Shown here one piece after another: positions 34,951 through 44,750 of a DNA stretch of 64,000 bases (positions are counted from its first letter, which is position 1; each line of letters begins with the position of its first letter). The position numbers and the translations under genes were made by a program. This DNA comes from Hirudinaria manillensis (lineage: Eukaryota; Annelida; Clitellata; Hirudinida; Hirudinidae): contig CM067534.1 of assembly GCA_034509925.1 (NCBI GenBank), forward strand, positions 1,962,501-2,026,500, in the 5' to 3' direction. Below the pieces are notes generated by a model, which searched no databases, was not told where the DNA came from, and saw only the letters and a program-made list of their open reading frames with translations.

Positions 34951-35397
34951 TTGGACCCCATGTTTCTGGAGAACCTGGCCCAGCACAAGAACATTGTGCC
35001 TGTCATAAGGAAGACCGTTTCCGAGAAGAATCAGGACGAGCACTTCACATGTGGCAGGAAAGGTAGGAAGGACGTAGTAATGATAACCCATCCACCGCGC
35101 TTCTCCGAATCAAAGTTCCCAATATCATACAAACCGCATATGAAAGTGACAGAAGCTTTGAAGCACTTCATAGATGTCCACAAAGCAGAGACGTCCTTGG
35201 AGTGCTCCATCTGCGGCTCACTCGACCTGGAGACACAGTGGGCAGAACGAAGACACCACAACAACATTTGGGTCCGCAATATCAAAGACAAGCCCCCAGA
35301 AGTAGTATTCAAGATCCACCAAGCGCTAGAAGCCATATACCTCGCAAAGAGGCTGCGAACCCGCCAGAAGAGCATGACTCCCCAACTCCCATTGTAG
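34951..35397 (+). CDS. Unrecognised 148-codon open frame with Cys/His cluster
   Basis: The frame is open from about 34951 (first ATG 34960) to 35397. It is basic, with a possible zinc-binding cluster: CSICGSLDLETQ, then AERRHHNNIW. No homologue is recognised. It sits among transposon fragments and has no visible promoter or splice sites, so a mobile-element ORF fragment is more likely than a host gene. Confidence 0.35.
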   Translation: MDPMFLENLAQHKNIVPVIRKTVSEKNQDEHFTCGRKGRKDVVMITHPPRFSESKFPISYKPHMKVTEALKHFIDVHKAETSLECSICGSLDLETQWAERRHHNNIWVRNIKDKPPEVVFKIHQALEAIYLAKRLRTRQKSMTPQLPL

Positions 35398-35415
35398 AAA
35401 ATGAACTCATGATGT

Positions 35416-36040
35416 TCACTTTTTGTGTATTTGTCTCATATAATACAATTTCTTTGTTGGATCGTTTGTTACATCTTCAATTGTTAATTCAAAACTTATC
35501 AACCATTCTTGGAATTTAAGAGGATCCCCATCAAATTGAAATAATTCAATCTTTGGCAACTGCATCAATTGCAAGACAATCAGATCTTTATGTATCTGAC
35601 AATTCTTTATTTGAACAACTAGGACATTGAGTGTCTCTTCTGTTGTTTCCTCACCCATAATCAAATTCCAATGTTGACGGTTTCCAAATAGATGTCAAGC
35701 GAGGTACCGACGGAATTATCGAAGGTGTCCTGTTGGCTACATCGTTATCCTCTAAACCTTGCAAATGTCCAGAGTATACGTATTATTTCCGCTTTAAGCA
35801 TTGCTTGTTTTTTCTCAAATGCTAGTTGCAACTCTTTCTTCTCTTCTCCCTCTCTTCTTAAAGCCAATTTTGCTTTATTTTCTCAAATCTAATGCTTCAA
35901 TTTTGTCATCCCTTTTTCTCGATGCATTAGAAATCGACAAGTCACACGAAGATCTAGCATCCGCTTCTAAATTATCAACCTTTGCAACAATCCCTTATTT
36001 CAGAACTCCACGTTATTCCTTGCAACTCACAACGCAATGA
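35416..36040 (-). mobile_element. BEL/Pao-like gag fragment, antisense
   Basis: The minus strand reads a charged helix (LALRREGEEKKELQLAFEKK), then after a break LPKIELFQFDGDPLKFQEWL. The latter is the typical start of the Pao retrotransposon peptidase/gag-type domain (DUF1759). Stops and shifts interrupt it, so it is a remnant. 36041-36600 could hold its LTR, but no paired repeat is present in the window. Confidence 0.65.
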
Positions 36041-36651
36041 TTTAACAACGTATTCAGTAAAAAAGAATTATTAAATTCAAAACTCTCGCATTCACTTCAG
36101 AATACGCAATTTCGTTTTTTACTAAAAATTGTTGCGGCGAATAACGATGTCTGGTTTTTGTCCCTTTGTTATCGACTTTAACAAATCGAACCAAAAGGGA
36201 AACAGCAAAAGTCGTAATCACGTTGACTGCTAAATTTTCACGCCAATTTGATTATGTTTGACACCAAATAGTCAACATTTATTTACGAATAATTATTGGA
36301 AAATATCAATTTTAGTTAAATTTTTAATTTCAAAATAATTAAAATTGGTAATAACGAACTTTCGGTTTATGCTCAGTAACAATAAATGTGTTGGGTTACA
36401 CTTGTATTCCTCTTGGCTAAAAGAGGAAATTTTTTTACCTTGGGCATCCAAGGCTTAAAAAATAATTTTTAAAAATTTTAAAATTTGTAACGAAAATTTA
36501 ATAACTTTTTAAAATTTTAAAATAGAAACATTAATTAATAATAGATTATTTTTTTAGAATCTTTTACCGGCTCGACGAACAAACGATAAGGAGCAAACTA
36601 AGCATTGTTAGATATTCCTCTGCATATATTTCATAAGATTTTGCAAAAACT

Positions 36652-39135
36652 ATGAACCTAAAGCGCACCATCGAGGATATAATTTTTATATCCGCAAACC
36701 CTTTTGAATGTTTGCAGATGATTCTTAAATCACTGTCGATAGATGATTTGGTTCGAAGGGATATCGGGGAGGCACTGTCTAGTTGTTTGACTGACGAAAT
36801 AAAAAAAAAAATCTGGAATGATTCTGTATTCGAAAAGTGTTCACTTATCCTAAACGCAATTATTCCACCGTTACCAAAGTTAATCGAAGATGAACTCTGT
36901 GTGAATTTTGCAATGAATTCTAGATACTCGAGCTATTGCACCGACATGGTGAAGGTCCATGAAATAATAGCTGCGATTATGAGGCCGTTGTTTAAGATAT
37001 ATTACAAGGAGTTCGGGTCCTCTCTACCATTTCTATCCAAGGCTTTCCTAAAAGTCATGTTCCATGCTAGTGAAAAGACCTTAAATGATAACAGAGATGT
37101 GATTTCGAAGAAATTACCCGAAATTATGGAAGATCACACTTTAACCGCTTTTATCATCGTATTAAGCACAAGAATGTCTAGAGATTGGCTTGTTAAAAAT
37201 TTCTTGAAACCCAAAACCATCATTCGAATTAGACTAATTGTGATGAGAAATGTATATACTAGACTTCCATTCATACGTCGTCTGCAAAGCCTTTATAACG
37301 ATTTGAGACTTGAAGATCGCATTGAGACGATTATCCCAACGTGGAAAATGTTATTTAATGCTTCGCAAATATTTCAAAATGAAACTTCTTCAGCTCTGAG
37401 ATGCATAGCAGATACCATCGAGGATAAAACTATGTGCATACAACAATTTTTGCAAAGCGGAGTGCTTTATAAACTTCAAAAGATGTTGTGTAGTCCTGCT
37501 ATAGATGGTCAAGTAACAACCGGAAATCGTATTAAAGACTTTCTCAGCATTTTCTTAAAGTTTGAGTCATATCCTGAAGACTACAAATGGACTGGATGTC
37601 TGTTTGAGACTCTGGTACGCCTCGTTGTCAAAACTCTCGAATACTTTATTACAAATTTCGGTAGATATGATTCTTTCCGCGAGAACGTTCTACGAAAATC
37701 TTTCCGGTTCGAGAAAGGCGAGAAAGATATCGTTGTAATATTGAACCTTCTACAAGCCCTCTATGTTTTGAACAGCAGCTGGTACCAATGGTTTGACATT
37801 GCAGAGGAAGAAATGTTAATTGACGAAAAGTTGTTTGGGAGCGTCATTTTCGAAGAGTATTTGGAACTGGAGCTCAAAGTTCAAAGTGAAAGATTACCAT
37901 GGTTTATAGAAATGACAAAAATATGCCCCATAGTTGCGAGTTTCAAATTGAGACTTAAATTATTTAGAAAAACAATACCTGAGCAAAAACATGCTGTGTT
38001 AGTCCATACAGTGTCAAGAAGCGATGTGCTGAGAAAAGTTGCTGCATTATTCGAAAGGCGTTCGAAGTACTTAGGGGGTTATTTTTGGGGCTTTAACTTT
38101 TTGGGTGAAATCGGAAATGGACGTGGAGTAACAAAGGAGCTTTACTCTATTTTATCTCATGAATTACAAAGAAAGGACTTCACGCTTTTACCGACACAAG
38201 ACGGGAAAATATCTGCCAATGGAACTGCTCACAAAAACAAAGAAATACATGGATTCATGTTTCTCGGGCGTGTAATGGCAAAGGTCTTTCTTGACGGTTA
38301 TTTACTCGACATGGCAGTAACTGAAGAATTCTTCAAGAGAATAAGCCCGCTAAAACACGCGCATCTAAGAAAGGATTACTACGATTTGCCACGAACATTC
38401 CCGCTTTTGAAGTCCATTTTCAATCAGTTAATCGCTGTAAAAAGGAAAGTGAGAACCATACGATCGGAGGTCGGCCTTTCAGAGCAAAAGAAGAACGAAA
38501 TAATTAATAATCTCACATTCGATGACGGAAGCTCATTCGATGACTTGCACCTGAACTTCACAGTTCCAGGCTCAGATGTGGAACTAGTGGTAGGTGGACG
38601 AGACGTCATACTCTCCCCAACCAACATAGACTTGTATTTGAAGAAATTACAGAGTCACAAGCTTCAGCTCGAATCCGAAAATGAAAATTACATCTTTTGT
38701 ATCATGCGTGGGTTCAAAAGTGTATTACATAAAGAAACCATTGATTTGTTGTATTCTGAAGAGATAAAGAATTTGATCTTTTGTGACCAATTCAAGAGAT
38801 TGACTGCAGAAGACTTAAACAATTATTGTGTTCACGACAGATCACAGTCAACGCAATTTTTATTCCAATGTTTGGAACTATTTGACAGTGAAGACCAAAA
38901 AACATTCCTCAAGTTTGTGACCGGTATGCCATCCCTGCCCTTCGGAGGCTTAGCCAACTTGGACCCTAAATTGACAATATCAAGAGTGATACGCGATCAT
39001 CCCGATTCGTATTTGCCAACCGCTGCTACCTGCTCCAATCATCTATACCTTCCAGATTACAGCAAATTAGAAGTAACAATGGAGAAACTTCTATGTGCCA
39101 TCCACGAAGGGACCAGAACATTTGGCGTTGTCTAA
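36652..39135 (+). CDS. Intronless HECT-type E3 ubiquitin ligase (TRIP12/UFD4-like)
   Basis: An uninterrupted frame of 827 residues begins at ATG 36652 (context aaaactATGA). HECT ligases take ubiquitin onto a conserved Cys and pass it to substrates. The C-terminal half is a complete HECT domain: GRGVTKELYSILSHELQ, GFMFLGRVMAKVFLDGYLLD, DLHLNFTVPGSDVELVVGG, FLKFVTGMPSLPFGGL, and ATCSNHLYLPDYSKLE with the catalytic Cys at about residue 794. The form of these blocks, with the FTVPG and GG motifs, is that of TRIP12/UFD4. The N-terminal 450 residues are helical-looking and unrecognised. An AATAAA lies at about 39234. Lack of introns, in a window where host genes are heavily spliced, suggests a retrocopy or a TE-borne gene. 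The frame is intact, so it may be active. Confidence 0.88.
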   Translation: MNLKRTIEDIIFISANPFECLQMILKSLSIDDLVRRDIGEALSSCLTDEIKKKIWNDSVFEKCSLILNAIIPPLPKLIEDELCVNFAMNSRYSSYCTDMVKVHEIIAAIMRPLFKIYYKEFGSSLPFLSKAFLKVMFHASEKTLNDNRDVISKKLPEIMEDHTLTAFIIVLSTRMSRDWLVKNFLKPKTIIRIRLIVMRNVYTRLPFIRRLQSLYNDLRLEDRIETIIPTWKMLFNASQIFQNETSSALRCIADTIEDKTMCIQQFLQSGVLYKLQKMLCSPAIDGQVTTGNRIKDFLSIFLKFESYPEDYKWTGCLFETLVRLVVKTLEYFITNFGRYDSFRENVLRKSFRFEKGEKDIVVILNLLQALYVLNSSWYQWFDIAEEEMLIDEKLFGSVIFEEYLELELKVQSERLPWFIEMTKICPIVASFKLRLKLFRKTIPEQKHAVLVHTVSRSDVLRKVAALFERRSKYLGGYFWGFNFLGEIGNGRGVTKELYSILSHELQRKDFTLLPTQDGKISANGTAHKNKEIHGFMFLGRVMAKVFLDGYLLDMAVTEEFFKRISPLKHAHLRKDYYDLPRTFPLLKSIFNQLIAVKRKVRTIRSEVGLSEQKKNEIINNLTFDDGSSFDDLHLNFTVPGSDVELVVGGRDVILSPTNIDLYLKKLQSHKLQLESENENYIFCIMRGFKSVLHKETIDLLYSEEIKNLIFCDQFKRLTAEDLNNYCVHDRSQSTQFLFQCLELFDSEDQKTFLKFVTGMPSLPFGGLANLDPKLTISRVIRDHPDSYLPTAATCSNHLYLPDYSKLEVTMEKLLCAIHEGTRTFGVV

Positions 39136-39904
39136 AAAGGAAACCTTTTTAACCTCATATAATTTATTTAATTTCAAACAAAAACTCTGACTTTCATGTT
39201 ACTTGTTTCATCTTAGCCAATTTAAATTGAATTAAATAAATAGATAAATTGGTAGATTTGAAATTGTTTATATTTTACTATTATCTTAAAACCATTGTCC
39301 AAAAACAATTGCTCTACCGTTTATATACAAACACATACAAATAAAAATATATGATTAGACAATCTCATCTCTTCTGATGGTCCTCCAGCTTACTAGGCCG
39401 CTTTGACGAAGGGAGTCGAATACCTTGTCAAAGAAAGAAGCGAGAATAATCAATATTAGCGATAAATGCAAATTCATTTGCGGGCATTAATTCAAGAAAT
39501 GCTTAGACCATATTAAATTGTGGGTCCAACTCTTAATTATTTTTGGCAATATCCTCTGCAATAAAAATCTACAAACCCAATTTATTTCCATCTAATAGTG
39601 AACTCAATTTTTAACGACGGAACAGATACGGATTTACCCAATGTCAATCTGTTACGAATTGAAATTAACTTACTTTTAATCGCCAAAAATTGTAATAGTA
39701 TTTTACGATGTCTTTACCCATGCTGTGCCAAGATGTCTTCATCTCGCGAGCAATGTTTCACTTCATCAAGTGGAATACCATAATGAACTTGCACAGAAAC
39801 CATTGAAGAAAGAAGGTTCATGGCTCGAACGATTCTGTAGAATGAGACAAGGAAGTCTGGTGAAATCGACAACATTCTCAGCCAAATCTCCCCGCACAGA
39901 TCAA
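39136..39904. other. Spacer between HECT gene and 28S fragment
   Basis: AT-rich sequence with no recognised gene. The HECT poly(A) signal is near its start. Confidence 0.55.
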
Positions 39905-39968
39905 GAGAGGCGGTAAAGTGCCAGAGGAATTAGGGGCTTCAGGAGTAGTGTTGTTTGAGATTGCAGAC
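39905..39968 (+). pseudogene. Degenerate 28S rRNA fragment, left part
   Basis: GGGGCTTCAGGAG and GTGTTGTTTGAGATTGCAG resemble the 28S region just before the GGTGGTAAACTCC block. The match stops at the Gypsy insertion and resumes at 44594. The boundary on the left is vague. Confidence 0.6.
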
Positions 39969-40143
39969 TGTTGTGGGATTATACGTATCTTTGGTTTTGT
40001 GCACCTCGTGCGACGAGGCACGCTCGTTTTCCGTTTTAATTCCGCTCGTGTTCGTATCGTACTGTGTCGTGTTGTGTCGAGTTGTGTCGTATTGCGTTGA
40101 TCCTAATAAACCGTGTTGATCTCGATATTCTGAAGTTATAACA
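39969..40143 (+). repeat. 5' LTR of the Gypsy element
   Basis: 175 bp, TG...CA ends, containing taataaacc as a possible poly(A) signal. Nearly identical to 44416-44593. Confidence 0.95.
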
Positions 40144-40172
40144 TATTTGGCGACGAGGATGGCTACTGAGGA

Positions 40173-41639
40173 TAAATATTTGACCATGATGACGATGTTC
40201 ATGAAGAAAATCGACGACGCGACGATGAACGTCGCGAAGAAGAGACTCGTCGTCGCGAGGAAGAAATTCGTCGTCGTGAGGAGGAAGAAACTCGCCGTCG
40301 CGAAGAAGAAACACGCCGCCGTGAGAATGATCTCCGCCGAGACGAGGAGAACCGTCGAAGGGAAGAGGCATTGTTGCAATTGCTCCAGTCCCTGAAACCT
40401 CAGTGTAAAGAAGCCACAGAGACAGAAAGAAAATCAGATCTACTCCCGGAGCTCATGAGACAGATAACGCAGTTTAGTTATGATCCTGAGTCAGGGACAC
40501 CCTTTTCCAAGTGGATGGGACGGTTTGAAGCAGTCCTAGGAAATCACGCAATGCAGCTGTCGGATGCAGACAAGACAGGCGCACTCGTGTCGAAACTGAA
40601 TGAAGAGGCATACCACATCATGCCGCTGTCTCCAAGTGATTTGTCCTACGAGCAAACGAAGGAAACTTTGGAAGACATTTTCGGGGACAAAGTTTCAGTT
40701 TTCAAGAGGAGATTCGACGCCATGCGATTGAGCATCGGCACCATGACGTTCCGCAAACTGGGTACGATGATAAATAGAATGGTGACGCTGGCTCGGATCG
40801 ACACTCTGACAGTGGAAAATTTCAAATGCCTGATCTACATAACTGCGTTAACTGGATCGAAGTATGCCGACATCAGAACTAGAATGCTGTCCAAGCTGGA
40901 GAAGCAGGAAGGATGCACTCTACAAGACATGGTAAACGAGTGTGATAACATTGTCAGTCTGAGGAAAGACGCCGACATGGTAGACGGTACACAGGCTGTG
41001 AATGCAGTTCAAAGAGGCCACCAGAGGAAGAAGACTCGACATATTTTTCCTAGCAAAGAAAATCCTCGAGAATCATCCAAGGGTGCCTGCTTCATCTGTG
41101 GATCCTTGTCACATTTCAAGAAGGACTGCCACAGAAAGGAATCGAAATTCAAGGGGCGAGTCAAGAAAATCAATACTGACCTCAGGACCAATCGCAGGTA
41201 CGCTGAAGTTAGCTTCGGAGAAACCAAGGTCAGAATGCAGCTGGACTCTGGTGCAGACGTCACGATCATAAGCAGAGACGCATGGGAGCAGATAGGTTCG
41301 CCATCTCTGGAAGAAACGACGACTGCACTGGGAACTGCAAATGGAACGCCGATTGAGGTCCTGGGTCAATTTGATGTTAAATTCACCTGCGGAGGATTTT
41401 CAGGCCACGGTCGCTGCTATGTGGCTGAAAACGTTGATCAACTGTTGGGCATCGAGTGGATGAATCAGCTGCCACCTCTACAGAAAGCCTTCGATGCCAT
41501 CTGCTGCAAGATCGAGCAGAAGCCAGAAGAAGAAGGGAGACAACTTGCCAAGGGTTTGGCTGAACGCTTCCCGGACGTTTTCGGGAGTTGGACGTTTTCG
41601 AAGAGGAGTTGGACAAATGCAAGACTCGAGCAGAGTTGA
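40173..41639 (+). CDS. gag-pro: Gypsy gag with protease
   Basis: The frame is open from about 40173 but has no ATG before 40455. It reads an Arg/Glu-rich coil (about 40215-40365), then a retrotransposon capsid (TPFSKWMGRFEAVLG, LEDIFGDKVSVFKRRFD), a CCHC zinc knuckle (CFICGSLSHFKKDC) and an aspartic protease with LDSGADVTIIS. The ATGs just after the LTR (40147, 40159) lie in another frame. A one-base indel near 40200-40220 may therefore have broken the true start in this copy. Confidence 0.88.
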
Positions 41640-44284
41640 TTGTAAGACAGGGAGTTCGTCCGACCTTTTGCCGACAGAGGAAGATTCCGTTCGCTCGGGA
41701 GGAAGCAGTCAACACAGAGCTGGAGCGTCTAGTGCAACAAGGAGTCTTGAAGAAAGTGGATTATAGCAATTGGGCTGCCCCGATTGTTGTAGTGGCCAAG
41801 AAGAACGGATCAGTCTGTATCTGTGCTGATTTCAAGACAGGATTAAACGAAGCACTCGAGATGCACCGTCACCCTCTGCCGACACCCGACGAAATCTTCG
41901 CTTGTCTAAACCAAGGCGCATGGTTTACCCAGATCGACTTCGCAGACGCATACTTGCAGATGGAAGTCGAAGATGACTCGAAGGAACTGGTGACGATAAA
42001 TACACACAAGGGCCTGTTCCAGTACCAGCGGTTACCCTTCGGAGTCAAATGCGCACCTGGCATTTTCCAAGAAGCCATGGATCGAATGATCACAGGACTT
42101 AATGGCTGTGCGGCATATCTAGATGATGTCATCGTGACAGGATCAACAATTCTAGAGCACAACAATAACGTCCAGTCTTTGTTTGAAAGAATTGCAGATT
42201 ATGGTTTCCGCGTCAGAATGGAGAAGTGCTCCTTCGCAAAACCTGAAATCAACTTCTTGGGACACGTGGTTTCAAAAGATGGCCGTCGACCAGATCCCGA
42301 GAAAATACAAGCAATTGTCGGAATGCCAGCGCCTAAGGATCAAAAGCAGCTGAAATCGTTCTTAGGTATGATAAGTTACTACTCGTCTTTTGTGCAAGAT
42401 ATGCGTTCAATGAGAGGCCTCCTGGACGATCTGGAAAGAGAAGACAAATTCGTGTGGACTGCTGAACACCAAAGAGTGCTGGACAAGCTCAAGGTAGTGT
42501 TGCAGTCTGATCTGTTGTTGACGCACTTCGACCCTGAACTGGACATCGTCGTTGCTGCGGACGCGTGTGACTATGGAGTGGGAGCTGTCATCTCTCATCG
42601 CTTCCCGAACGGCACGGAGAAGGCGATCGCACACGCCAGTAGATCTCTCACCAAGACAGAGAAGAACTACGGACAGATCGAGAAAGAAGCTCTGGCCTTA
42701 GTATTTGCGGTAAGGAAATTTCATCGCTGCATATACGGCAGAAGCTTCCTGTTGCTGACTGATCATAAGCCACTGTTGTCGATCTTCGGATCCAAGGTTG
42801 GTATATCAGCTCATTCAGCAAATCGGCTCCAACGATGGGAACTCGTCTTGCTTGCGTATGATTTTGTCATCGAGTATAGGCGATCCACTCACTTTGGTCA
42901 AGCCGATGCGCTGTCCCGTCTCATCGCTACGAAGAAGCTGCCAGAAGATGAAGACATCGTCATTGCGAAGATCGAAAGGGATGTCAAGGCAGTTCATAGT
43001 GATGTCAAGGCAGTTCAGAGTGATGTCATCCGAAACTTGCCAGTCACAAAGGAGGATATTCAGAGGATGACTGAGGAAGATTCCGAGCTAAAATTGGTTG
43101 TTGAAAGTGTAAGAACGGGTAGATGGCCTAGTTTCCGGGCTGGATCGACTCTGCACGCCTTTCACAGCCGTTCTAAAGACCTGTCAGTCCATGAAGGTGC
43201 ACTCTTCATGGGAACACGAGCCGTGATCCCATCAGCCCTGCAAGGCCGAATTTTGAAGATGCTGCACGAGGGACATCCTGGGACAACTAGAATGAAAATG
43301 CTAGCTCGACTGCATGTTTACTGGCAAGGAATCGACAGGGACATCGAAGACAGAGTAAGACTTTGCAGTTCATGTCAGTTGGCTGCAAAGATGCCTGTCA
43401 GGAACGAACTGACGCCATGGCCGAAACCGGATTGTGCCTGGGAGAGGGTCCACATTGATTTTGCCGGCCCGATTGAAGGAGTGATGTTCTTAATCGTGGT
43501 GGACGCCTTCTCCAAGTGGCCTGAAGTTATTAAGATGAGGATTTCAACATCCACTGCCACAATCAGAGAACTGGGTAGGATTTTTGCGCAGCAGGGATAC
43601 CCAAAAGTGATAGTTTCGGACAATGGGACACAGTTCACGCCCAAGGAGTTCCAAGAGTTCTGTCAGAGGAATGGAATGCAACACGTCAGGTCACCGCCCT
43701 ACCAACCTCACTGCAATGGACAAGCTGAGCGTTTTGTGGACACATTCAAGCGTACACTACAAAAGCTGCAGGGGGAAGAGGTGATGGAGGATGCGCTCCA
43801 GAAATTCCTGCTGACTTACCGGACAACGCCATGCATGTCTTTGACGGATTTGAAGACGCCGGCAGAGAAACTCCTAGGGAGACCTTTGAGAACTCCCCTG
43901 AGTGACCTCCAACTCAAAAGTCCAGTAAAACATCTCCCAAGAGCGGATCAGGAGATGGAAGAAAGGAAACCTATCCACAGGCGAATGAGAGAGTTCGTCG
44001 AGAGAGACGCAGTCTTCGCAAGAGACTACAAGGACCCAAGTCACCCGAAGTGGATACAGGGATGGATCAAGCGCAGACTGGGACGGCAAGTCTACCTAGT
44101 GGAGGCAAGCGGCAAAATGCTCCATCGCCACGCGAACCAACTCAGGAAGCGTGCGCAGGATGATTCACTTAAGGTGATGTGTGAGGCATTTGACTTGCCA
44201 TTCCTGCCACTAAGTGGGACTCCCAGACAACCGCAGAAAACACACACACGCCGGAACTACAGGAAATTCCAGAGTGCGAAGTAG
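41588..44284 (+). CDS. pol: Gypsy pol: reverse transcriptase, RNase H, integrase
   Basis: An 898-codon frame, -1 relative to gag and overlapping it by about 50 nt, so it is probably made by frameshifting. The reverse transcriptase has FTQIDFADAYLQM and the active site AYLDDVIVTG. RNase H has AADACDYGVGAVIS and LLTDHKPLLSIFG. The integrase has a zinc-binding HEGHPGTT...CSSC region, HIDFAGP, VSDNGTQFTP and PHCNGQAERF (D, D, E). No stop codon interrupts it. The track start is a TTG, so no separate initiation is implied. Confidence 0.95.
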   Translation: MDVFEEELDKCKTRAELIVRQGVRPTFCRQRKIPFAREEAVNTELERLVQQGVLKKVDYSNWAAPIVVVAKKNGSVCICADFKTGLNEALEMHRHPLPTPDEIFACLNQGAWFTQIDFADAYLQMEVEDDSKELVTINTHKGLFQYQRLPFGVKCAPGIFQEAMDRMITGLNGCAAYLDDVIVTGSTILEHNNNVQSLFERIADYGFRVRMEKCSFAKPEINFLGHVVSKDGRRPDPEKIQAIVGMPAPKDQKQLKSFLGMISYYSSFVQDMRSMRGLLDDLEREDKFVWTAEHQRVLDKLKVVLQSDLLLTHFDPELDIVVAADACDYGVGAVISHRFPNGTEKAIAHASRSLTKTEKNYGQIEKEALALVFAVRKFHRCIYGRSFLLLTDHKPLLSIFGSKVGISAHSANRLQRWELVLLAYDFVIEYRRSTHFGQADALSRLIATKKLPEDEDIVIAKIERDVKAVHSDVKAVQSDVIRNLPVTKEDIQRMTEEDSELKLVVESVRTGRWPSFRAGSTLHAFHSRSKDLSVHEGALFMGTRAVIPSALQGRILKMLHEGHPGTTRMKMLARLHVYWQGIDRDIEDRVRLCSSCQLAAKMPVRNELTPWPKPDCAWERVHIDFAGPIEGVMFLIVVDAFSKWPEVIKMRISTSTATIRELGRIFAQQGYPKVIVSDNGTQFTPKEFQEFCQRNGMQHVRSPPYQPHCNGQAERFVDTFKRTLQKLQGEEVMEDALQKFLLTYRTTPCMSLTDLKTPAEKLLGRPLRTPLSDLQLKSPVKHLPRADQEMEERKPIHRRMREFVERDAVFARDYKDPSHPKWIQGWIKRRLGRQVYLVEASGKMLHRHANQLRKRAQDDSLKVMCEAFDLPFLPLSGTPRQPQKTHTRRNYRKFQSAK

Positions 44285-44415
44285 AGCCTGTCATTCCACC
44301 AGTGCAACCTCGGACACCAAAGAAAAGATCCGCAAGGAACCGCCGACCTCCGAGAAGGCTGGAGATGGACCCCCCCAGAGGAAGAAATACCTAATCGTTT
44401 AAGGGGGGGGGGAGG

Positions 44416-44593
44416 TGTTGTGGGATTATACGTATCTTTGGTTTTGTGCACTTCGTGCGACGAGGCACGCTCGTTTTCCGTTTTAATTCCGCTCGTGTTC
44501 GTATCGTAGTACTGTGTCGTGTTGTGTCGAGTTGTGTCGTATTGCGTTGATCCTAATAAACCGTGTTGATCTCGATATTCTGAAGTTATAACA
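44416..44593 (+). repeat. 3' LTR of the Gypsy element
   Basis: 178 bp, differing from the 5' LTR by an inserted gta and one substitution. Preceded by the polypurine tract. Confidence 0.95.
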
Positions 44594-44750
44594 CAGACCA
44601 AATTGGGTGGTAAACTCCATCTAAGGGTAAATATGTCCACGAGTCCGATAACGAACAAGTACCGTGAGGGAAAGTAGAAAAGAACTTTGAAGAGAGAGTT
44701 CAATAGTACATCAAACCGTTTAGAGGTAAACGGACGGGATTCCGTCGCTC
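44594..44750 (+). pseudogene. Degenerate 28S rRNA fragment, right part
   Basis: Contains GGGTGGTAAACTCCATCTAA, GAACAAGTACCGTGAGGGAA and AAGAACTTTGAAGAGAGAGT, which are core 28S sequences. Differences at normally fixed sites (for example agtAgaaaag, ataAcgaac, acAtCaaacc) mark a pseudogene rather than an active rDNA unit. No recognisable rRNA follows after about 44780. Confidence 0.85.

Larger units (their letters stand above)
39969..44593 (+). mobile_element. Nearly intact Ty3/Gypsy LTR retrotransposon
   Basis: LTRs lie at 39969-40143 and 44416-44593, both beginning TGTTGTGGGATT and ending ATAACA. The target duplication CAGAC lies at 39964-39968 and 44594-44598. A presumed primer-binding region (tttggcgacgagg) follows the 5' LTR, and a G-rich polypurine tract at 44400-44415 precedes the 3' LTR. 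The LTRs differ by one substitution (cacctcg/cacttcg) and a 3-bp gta insertion, so insertion was recent. gag-protease and pol frames follow, with the pol frame -1 relative to gag. Confidence 0.96.

Noticed and set aside
41009..41369. Minus-strand frames inside the Gypsy gag and pol
   Set aside because: Shadows of the sense retrotransposon frames.
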